From Adiantum capillus-veneris (Eukaryota > Streptophyta > Polypodiopsida > Polypodiales > Pteridaceae), in NCBI GenBank assembly GCA_014529385.2, contig CM043948.1:21325951-21389950 (forward strand): a stretch of DNA of 64,000 nt. The letters are read 5' to 3'. Below are positions 56,437 to 64,000 of this stretch, one piece after another (the stretch's first letter is position 1; each line of letters opens with the position of its first letter). A program made the translations under genes and the position numbers. The notes under the pieces were generated by a model. It had not been told where the DNA came from. It ran no database searches and worked only from the letters and a program-made list of their open reading frames with translations.

Positions 56437-58494
56437 TCATAATCCCCTAATGAATCTATCAAGAAATTGATTATTATTGAAGCACTCATTTGGATTACAA
56501 TGAGAATTCAAATGCTTCAAGCGACTAATAAAGTCTCTCACCGACTCTCCTTCCTCTCGTTGGGCTTTTTGGAGCTGAGAGGCTACACCCCAAAGCACTC
56601 CCTCTCGTATGTATTCTTTCAAGAACAGTCTCCTAAGAGTAGGGTAAATCATTTTTTCTTCTACCCTTAGGGTTCTATACCAATCCCCAGCCCTCCCACT
56701 TAAGGTTAGGCTTAAAGCATTACTCTTATGCAGATCATTGTGTTCTCCTAGAGAATCGCATATTTGTTCAAACACTTCGATATGCTTTCTCACATCCCCG
56801 TCTCCACTAAATTTTTGTGTGAGCTTGGCTATTTGTACTGCCTTACTTCTAGGCTCTCTATCAGGCGTGTTATACATATTCTCAGCAATAGATCGACCGA
56901 TAACTTGAGCAAATGTTGCCAAGTCACCTAAGTGAGCAGGAACCGTGGTTGCATGTGCTCCAAAGACTACATGTGGAGTAGGTATTGGCATTGGTCTTGG
57001 CACATAGGAAGCCCTTGGGTCGCACATTTGGTATGGTATTGTGCCATGTGGCAGACCAAAGTTCATATGTGTGGCCCTAGGCATAGCAGACGTCGGATGT
57101 GACATGCTAATGCTAGCCGGTATGGTCCCATGGAAATAAGAGCTTGGGTGTTGTGGTTGTGGAGCATAGGTAGTTGAAACAATGGGAGGGGTAGGCACTA
57201 CATGAGTACGAGGACCTATAGGTATATACAATTGGTACACACTTGTAGGTATTGTTGCAGGCATTAAGCTACCATGTAGTGGTGCTTTACTAACAAATGA
57301 GGTCCATGGCGTGTTTCTTGGCATGCCCATCATTGGGGTAGGCGTGGTAGCCATGGCGTTATCAAGGGAAAGATGAGCTAGAATTAGAAAGATAAAGCTA
57401 TCACTTGTGGGCTCAGATTGCACTAAGACCCCTGGCGAAACAACATATGGGGGATCCATCGGACTTACCGAGGGAGTATCTATTTGCAATAAGGTTGGTT
57501 GTTTAGCCTTCCCTGTATCCAAGAATATCATGAGACCCGTTGAAGGCATGTGGATCCCCTTGTTCTGTCTCTCTAGCTCAATAACCCTATGGATGACCTC
57601 ACAAACTCTTTGTTGTTGATCCTCCACACTAGTAGCACCCGTTGTGGATTGTAGGACATCTAACCAACCCACGTGATAGGTGTGACATGTGTATAGGTCG
57701 GTTAGAGTTTCCGTTTTTAGTTTGTAATCCCAGTTCTCATTTAGAAACACTCTATATAGGCTTGGAATGCTAGGGGTGTCCTTTGAACTAGATGCAATGG
57801 GGCTCTTTATGAGTTGACCCTTAGTGGTTGCTAAGTCAGGAGCACTCAATTTCTCTCCTAGCAAGAATATTGACATAGGAGCTTTCGCTTTTAATTATCT
57901 TTGTTGCTTTGCCTTGAGTAAGCTCTCAATTTCCTTTTCCCTAGCCGCGATGATATATCGTTCAACCTCTTGCACTTCGGCAAGGCTTCTACCATCAAGT
58001 AATATGACTTCGGAGGGGAATAGCTCTGAAGAGTCAGGGGATGCAATGAATGGAGTATCCACGTGCACACTCTCTTAGAGCATGGGGTCTACGTTGGTCA
58101 TGAATGGAGAATTTACTTCCCCACCCCCCTCATTTACATCATTAGCTCCATGTTCGGAGCGGGTGGCTCTACTAAAGGTTTCTTTCAAGCGGCTAAGCAT
58201 GCTTAGCCCGGACCGTGGACCCATGGCATGGATGTCTTGGCTTGAGCTATCAGGATTAGGCATTGGGAGATCCTCCATGACGTCGTAGTCAGAGGAAGAG
58301 TCACTACCCGCTATGTTTGGGTCTTGGTTTGTGATACCTTGGGTCCCCGCGCCGAGGGCCCGGAATCTAAGGTAGGTGGATATTGAGAACTTGCATAAGT
58401 CAAAATGCTCTCTAGTTTCTCGGCCTCTAGCAAACGACTCGAGTGCAGATACATGTACCTTTGGCACCCTACAAGCATCGGCGAATAACCTCAA
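56437..58494 (-). pseudogene. gag of element D
   Basis: One frame (58494 to 56437) broken by stops at 58075-58077 and about 57896. The N-terminal ~140 codons have R-L-F-A-D-A-C and an acidic Ser/Asp stretch. The middle is Pro/Thr/His-rich (56880-57460). The C-terminal part has the retrotransposon-gag domain: W-Y-R-T-L near 56690, FLKEYIREGVLW, F-I-S-R-L-K-H-L-N, F-L-D-R-F-I-R-G-L, then TGA. The reading continues in frame past that TGA for ~70 codons. Confidence 0.8.
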
Positions 58495-58499
58495 AGGTT

Positions 58500-59193
58500 A
58501 ACCACTTACTTTTGTAGACGTTCGTTTTCACTCGTTTTTTGATGTTTTTAAAATTTTTTTAATGATCGGTTTTTGGATTCGAGCATGTGATAATGAGCGT
58601 ATCGCTTAGGGGTCGTGGTGTGCTTGATATCACAGCGTTTGGTTACCCGAAGCTCCATTTGTCCTCAAAAAGGTTGATTTTTACCTACGCATGAGGCTAA
58701 AATACGTAACTTTAAAGGGGGACTGAGGCCTAAGCCTGAGCGTGGGCTTGGGCTTGGGTCTAGGGGATATTCCCGACCCCGGTCCTACCTTTAATTTTTT
58801 TATTATTATTAATTTTTTTTTTGGATAAGGTCAGTGCGGCCGTGCGCGAACACACACACACCTAACCTACCTACTTACAACTAATACAACTATTGTTACA
58901 CACTAACACACTAGTACAGCAACTCCTTAGCTAACAGAACTACTTACTGTACTTTACATAGAACTAACATTATGGATCTACTACCTTAATCCTAACACCT
59001 TATCACAGAGAAAACACAGTACCTTTCAACACCTTATTAACAAAAAAAACACAGTACCTTTAACAAAACAATACAGAGCAGCAACAAAACAATTTCCTTC
59101 TCAACACACACACCTTCCTTTTCTACCTTTCATACAATTCAAAATGCACCACAAAGTAGCATAGAGTGCTATGCAAGCTTAATGCAAGGAATT
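58500..59193 (-). other. Upstream of element D gag; 5' LTR not found
   Basis: AT-rich with a low-complexity CA/TA stretch (58855-59100). It should hold D's leader, but I see no primer site or LTR end. The module at 59194 follows. Confidence 0.4.
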
Positions 59194-59432
59194 CCCCGGC
59201 AAAATGTGCGCGTCTGTTGCACGTGTCAATGCAAGGGACTTGCCGATACCCTGTGTGCGAGACACAAATGGCTCCAAGCACACAACTAGACTAATCTAGC
59301 GAGATCAAGAGATCAAGGATGTGTCACTCATCACTGCCCTATTCTCGCCTTCATGGAGGATTCCTTGCCGCGAAGAAGAAGGAGCCACCAGTGTGCCACG
59401 CTCAACCGCTTCACCGTCGTCGCAATGCTTGA

Positions 59433-59486
<54 letters not shown>

Positions 59487-59779
59487 ATACACACACACAC
59501 ACAAGGAGATGAAGAAGAAGAAGATGGAGATGGAGCAAGAGCACTGGGAAGAGCAATCTTCAATTGCACAAATGAAAGAATAAATGATTTTTAGGTTTAG
59601 GTGACCTATATATGAGGTCACTCCATTCACACTTGGGCGCCCATACTTGGTCAACTAACCATTGAATGTTCCTAATAGAGTGCGCCTCTCATCGGTGATA
59701 ACTCTTACCCCTTTTCCTATTGGACCAACAAGTCCCCGACCCATGACTACTAGAAGTGGTCCCAAGTAGTTAACAAAAC
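59194..59779 (+). repeat. TG...CA module, copy 1 (inverted pair)
   Basis: About 580 bp from CCCCGGC/TGTGCGCGTCT to AGTTAACA, with a CT run and a CA run. Its reverse complement is at 60733-61316 with scattered changes. On its right side lies A-family LTR end sequence in + orientation, so it sits within an LTR. The TG...CA ends suggest a solo LTR of another family, but no clear duplication is seen. Confidence 0.7.
59441..59505 (+). repeat. (CT)n and (CA)n runs in module copy 1
   Basis: CT repeat then ATACACACACACACACA. ORFs through here (59305-59583, both strands) are repeat artefacts. Confidence 0.9.
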
Positions 59780-60035
59780 CGGCTCCATGTAAATCCAGTC
59801 TTCAACTATTGTCAATAGCTTAATTTTTCTCTATTTTGAAGTGTTGTTCATGCCTATCTAACTAGGTGTTAAGATTTTGTTGCTCTCTCCATCCAAGCAT
59901 TCTTGCTATGCTCATTAGGAATCTATTCTAATGAAATGCTCACTATGTCTATGCTATTTTCTGCTACACACAAGTTTTCAAACTTCTAGTACCTTGCTCT
60001 TCTCTTTGAGTTTGGTCTATTAGTTGGATTTAAGT
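59780..60035 (+). repeat. Chromovirus-type LTR end (+)
   Basis: Diverged copy of the U5-side LTR (ACCGGCTCCATG onwards; compare 248-462). It ends near 60035. Confidence 0.65.
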
Positions 60036-60050
60036 AGGTATCAGGATCGT
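60036..60050 (+). other. Degenerate primer binding site
   Basis: AGGTATCAGGATC after the LTR end resembles the Met-type site. Confidence 0.5.
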
Positions 60051-60732
60051 AGGCTAAACTAGGCCACTTAATTGTTGACTTTAATTTCTAAATAGTCTAT
60101 TAATTGTAGTAACTTTAGTAATGTTTTAGGCTATGAGGATATAGTTCTCTCTAGTTTATTCCACCTAAGTGTGACTTGTGTTATGAAAGCCTATGTGTTA
60201 AGCTGGTATTTGAGACCTCGAGTCCCCCAGCTACTTGTAGCAACTATGACAACAACAAAAAAGAAAACAAAGAAAAAAAAAAAGAGAAAGCAAATAGCAC
60301 AAACGTCCTTGTATTTTATGTGGATCACACTTAAGTGGTAGAAGTGACAAGACCACAAGTCCTTAGACCTCGATGAGCATTCCTAAGGTTAACTACTCTT
60401 TAGTCGACATTTTTTAGTTAACGTTGGTCAATCTAGTACTTACTTTAGCCCTAGCTCTTGTGTACTTCTCTTAGATTCAACCTAATAGACCCTAACTCAT
60501 TTGCATTTTATTCAGGTATTACGCTTGTTCTAGTTGGCAATGTTACAATTCATGAATTTTTTTTTGCATTTCTTAGGATATCATGTATGCATCTCACTTA
60601 TTGCACACCTGTACATGCTGCATTTGAGCTTTCTCAATGTTGTTTTCCTTTTGACACAGGCACTTATATCGTGGATCGCGATGCTACACTGTTATACTAC
60701 GAGTATGTAATCTACATAAGGAAGGGGGGCAT
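60051..60732 (+). other. Leader-like stretch of a truncated chromovirus
   Basis: Follows the primer site in + orientation; has an A-rich run at 60250-60290 and no supported ORF. Cut at ~60732 by module copy 2. Confidence 0.45.
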
Positions 60733-61022
60733 GTTAACTACTGGCGTCCACTTCTAGTAGTCATGGGCTGGGCTTGTCAGTCCAATAGTAAAAGGGTAAG
60801 AGTGATTGCCGATGAGAGGTGTACTCTAACAAGAACATTCAAGGGTTAGTTGGCTAAGTGTGGGCGCCCAAGTGTGAATGGGGTGAGCTCATATAAAAAT
60901 GACCTAAACCTAAAAATCATTTATTCTTTCATTTTTGCAATTGAAGAGTGCTCTTGCTCCATCTCCATCTTCTTCATGTTCATCTCCTTGTGTGTGTGTA
61001 TGTGTGTGTGTGTGTGTGTGAC

Positions 61023-61066
<44 letters not shown>

Positions 61067-61316
61067 TGTGTGATCGAGCATTGCGACGATGACACGGCTG
61101 CGGTGAAGTGGTTGAGCCTGGTGCAGCAGCGGATCCTTCTTCTTCGTAGTGAGGAATCCTCCACGAAGACGAGAGTAGGGAGGTGAGTGACACATCCTTG
61201 ATCTCTTGAGATTGCTAGATTAGTCTAGTTGTGTGCTTGGATCCATTTGTGACTTGCACACAGTGTATCGGAAAGTCCCTTGCATTGACACGTGCGATAG
61301 ACGCGCACACCCGGCC
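60733..61316 (-). repeat. TG...CA module, copy 2 (inverted pair)
   Basis: Reverse-orientation copy of 59194-59779, with TG, CA and GA runs at 60990-61066. Its right end meets the LTR of G at CCGGCCCCCC (61311-61320). Confidence 0.7.
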
Positions 61317-62665
61317 CCCCTCCAAAAGGCTTTGTATTATAGGTTTCCCCCATCAAGGGAGACATTTTACAATACAATACTTTGTGTTCCTTCAATAACT
61401 TGTTGGTGCTATGAAGATGGAAGCTTCAAGAACCAATCTCACACTTGAAAACACAAAATCAATTCCCTCATGGTCTCAGACCCAAGACCGCACACATATT
61501 CGAAGATGATGAGAGCTAGCGGGGTATGGGAGTAGATTGAGAGGAAGAAGGAATATTCTTATGAGAAAGGAGTATGTCTCCTCACATAATCACTCTTAAT
61601 ATCTTAGCATAGCTTAGTAATTAGCATGGTAGAGGAGATGAGAATGCATTGAAGCTTGGATCTTGGTTGGATTTGCATCACAAAGCCAAGAGTTGTTGGT
61701 GTAGGCCTCCCTTCTCAAAAGCTTGGAGAAGATGATAAAATTTCAATTAAAGCTTGCAGAAGGAGATAGTCTTCTTTACTTCAGGCATGAGATTGTGTGT
61801 GTCTGTAAGTGATAATGCCTTGCAAAAATTATCCCCCCCTCTCTCTTGGTCAACTCCTCTTGCTAATTGCACATGATGGCAACCTATTATTGGACCTTGC
61901 AAAGCTTAGCCAATGACAATTAAGAAGTATAAGTGATAGCCTTGTAACATGTGTTTCCCTTTCCCCTTTTGTGAGAGATTTAGGTATTTAAATAATGAAA
62001 TTAAACTCTCATTAGACCCCTTAGTCTTCTGGCCAATAGGAATCATGCAAGCCATTGGGCTGCTGAATGCTCATTGGACCCCTTGGGAGCTTAATAGTGT
62101 TCTAGAGACATTAATTTCTATTGGTTCTTTTATCGAGTGTTTTTTAATGAATTAAAATTACTCTAGCCTAATTCTCATTGGTCCACCTCTATGGCCATCC
62201 AATAGGATTTGAATGCACCTTGGGGGCAACTGGGCTAGGGAGATGACATGTGTCCACTATTCCCTTTGTGTAAAGGAAGCTTGTAAGAGTGTGTGTGTGT
62301 GTGTTTCTCTCTGAGTCCCCTACTAAAAGGGCTTGCCCCCTCAAGGACAGGGATGTGGGAAGACTTTTGAGTCTTCCCACAAGCATCCAATTTACCCTAA
62401 GGTTTGACCATTGGACCCTACCTTTGTATTTTGGAATCCTTAATGGGCTGAACCTTAGGGTCTTTGAAGCCCATTGATGCACATTGCTCTTTTGCAGATG
62501 GCCCCCCTTTGGATCCCTATTTTCCCTCCTTTGAACCCCTACTGTGAGCGGTCTGCCAACTTAATAAATATTCTAGATTTTTCTCCCCTAGCACTTCCCC
62601 ATATTAAATGATCACTTTAACATGAGAAAATCATTTAGGAGAATTAGATATTAGTTATTATGAAA
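61313..62665 (-). repeat. 3' LTR of chromovirus G (U3 side)
   Basis: In minus orientation runs from TTTCATAATAAC (62665) and matches A 5659-7100 with much divergence (HindIII-like GCATCACAAAG segment, fold region near 61420). The U5 side is interrupted at ~61313 by module copy 2. The ORFs inside it are not supported as genes. Confidence 0.7.
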
Positions 62666-62690
62666 TTGCCTCTCTCTTGAAATCATAGTC
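62666..62690 (-). other. Polypurine tract of element G
   Basis: Minus strand TTTCAAGAGAGAGGCAA before the LTR, matching A at 5642-5658. Confidence 0.65.
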
Positions 62691-62699
62691 GTCCTTGAC

Positions 62700-64000
62700 T
62701 ATGGGGTAGAGAAGATAAAGCCTATTTATTAGTCCTTTTTCTAGCGGGTAGAGGATCCCTATCTTACCCTACAACATCATTCTAGAATGGATGATTAATC
62801 CATTTGGTGCTTGAGAGCCTAAGTTGCTGCAAGCATGTCTACACATTAGTCCTATCAATCTTCCATAGTAGAGTGACAAGCTCTACTTGGTGTTTAGAAG
62901 GCGTCGTCTCCACAAACTTGATCCTAAGCATGCATACTTCTTAACAATTGTGCACAATAAAGAAAAAGAGAGTTGTATAAGACCAAAAATTTGTTCATTT
63001 TGAACATTTTTACATGTGCTTACTCTAGGGAAGCATTGTAAGCATTGAAAAGGTTTAGGTTATCCTTTAATTGTATGCCTTGCATCCATCTAGCATCTTC
63101 AAAAGGATAGTTCTTAAACTTAATAAGATACCGCTGGATAATCTTACCGCCTCTCAGTACCTTGTCTTCATGTTCGAGAATGGACTCGGGCTACTGCACC
63201 TCTTCTTGGTCCTCTCCAGTGGGTCTTCAATAGTTGGTTCTTGAGGTGGCTTTCCTTTGTAAGGCTTTAGTAGGATCACATGGAAAGCAGTGTGTATGAG
63301 CCAATGATTGGGCAGCTTGAGTTGATAGGCCATATCATTGATTGGTCTAAGAATCTAGAAGGAACGATAGTACCTTTTTACTAATTTAGCATAGTACTTT
63401 TAGTGCCCCGTAGGATTCTTGCCCGTCCTATGCCTTAACCGAGCCTTGGGAAATTTAAGCAAGACCCAATCATTTTCTTTAAAGGCATGGGATATTTTGT
63501 GCTTATTATCAACAGCCTTTTCCCTTTGCTATGAGATAGAGATAGCATCCTTAATCTTTTGGAAAGATTCTTGTAGGTTTCGGCTATACTCATCTGTAGT
63601 GAAGATCTTCCCGTGTACCTGAAGTAGCATGGGACTTTTGGATCTTCCCTCAATTACCTCAAGAGGTGATTTTTTAGTGGAGGTATGTATAGTGTTATTG
63701 TAGGCATACTCCACTAACGGTAAGTACTTCTCCCATTGTGACCTTTAATCTACTTTTTTTACGTAGTTCTTTAGTAGATCAAGAATTTTTAGGTTAGCTA
63801 TTTCAATTTGGCCATCCATTTGAGGGTGATAGGCCAAAGAGAAGTTTAGCCTTGTGCCTAAATTCTCAAAGAGACTCTTCCAAAAAATACTAGTCATTCT
63901 AGGATCTCTATCTGACACTATGGACATTGGCAAGCCATGGTACTTGAAGATTTGTGATATGAAGAGGGTTTCCATTTGATGGGCTTTGATGGTCTTTTTG
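62700..64000 (-). pseudogene. Integrase and chromodomain of chromovirus G (partial)
   Basis: Minus strand, cut by the window edge. 63745-63975: Q-I-F-K-Y-H-G-L-P-M-S-I-V-S-D-R-D (second catalytic Asp), then L-A-Y-H-P-Q-M-D-G-Q-I-E. 63529-63714: V-E-Y-A-Y-N-N-T-I-H and S-P-L-E-V-I-E-G. 63435-63653 overlaps in another frame. A GPY-like region (K-R-Y-Y-R-S-F, then Y-Q-L-K-L-P-N-H-W) and H-V-I-L-L-K-P-Y follow at about 63260-63400. The chromodomain at 63040-63190 reads I-L-E-H-E-D-K-V, Y-L-I-K-F-K-N-Y and W-M-Q-G-I-Q-L-K-D-N. Stops occur throughout. Confidence 0.8.

Noticed and set aside
59305-59583. ORFs on both strands
   Set aside because: Built on CT and CA runs; the same holds for 60850-61195.

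Overview
This 64 kb window is nuclear DNA from a land plant, probably one with a large, repeat-rich genome. The evidence is Ty3/gypsy chromoviruses with chromodomains, Tat-like Ty3/gypsy elements with a second RNase H, a Copia-derived gag-only element, a hAT transposase and an L1-type LINE, in AT-rich DNA with long GA/CT and CA microsatellites. The species cannot be fixed from sequence alone. No intact ordinary host gene was found; two eroded gene fragments (kinase-like and RING-like) are present.

Layout. (1) 1-17858: chromovirus A on the + strand. Its 5' LTR is cut by the window edge, gag-pol is decayed, and its 3' LTR (5659-7106 plus 17524-17858) is split by Tat-like element B (7107-17523, + strand). 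B has 1.93 kb LTRs and a gag-pol broken by in-frame stops and one deletion. (2) 17859-21439: intergenic DNA with an array of six hairpins sharing a loop core (17859-18274), a diverged tandem duplication, a kinase-like fragment and the first half of a RING-type pseudogene. (3) 21440-24780: TR-GAG (Copia-type gag-only) element, minus strand, with a perfect 5-bp duplication (GTTGG), inserted into the RING pseudogene. (4) 24786-30150: the rest of the RING fragment, a hAT transposase relic (-), a strong hairpin, a LINE RT relic (+) and a chromovirus LTR fragment (-). (5) 30430-36355 and 54168-58494: two halves of one minus-strand non-chromoviral Ty3/gypsy element (D). Its gag-PR half lies on the right and its RT-RNase H-IN half on the left. 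Downstream of integrase it carries a second retropepsin-like domain. (6) 36356-54167: chromovirus F (+ strand), inserted into D's protease with a near-perfect 5-bp duplication. Its 5' LTR is a palindrome, and its 3' LTR is split by Tat-like element C (41627-53847, minus strand). C has an apparently intact 1759-codon gag-pol and very similar 2.6 kb LTRs. (7) 59194-64000: two head-to-head copies of a ~580 bp module embedded in chromovirus-type LTR fragments, then the 3' LTR, chromodomain and integrase of a minus-strand chromovirus G that continues past the window.

Most notable. Six tandem hairpins have different but self-complementary stems and one conserved 13-nt loop core. B and C both carry families of extra ORFs between primer binding site and gag: a ~70-aa protein with a shared C-terminal core, and a longer protein with an F-box-like N-terminal motif, each tandemly duplicated in C. 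B and C inserted 14 bp apart in one small hairpin of two copies of the same chromovirus LTR, both with 4-bp target duplications. D has a post-integrase D-T-G-A protease-like domain. F integrated with two U5-type outer ends because its 5' LTR is palindromic.

Order of events by nesting: D is older than F, which is older than C; A is older than B. All coordinates and residues come from reading the sequence; no database search was run.
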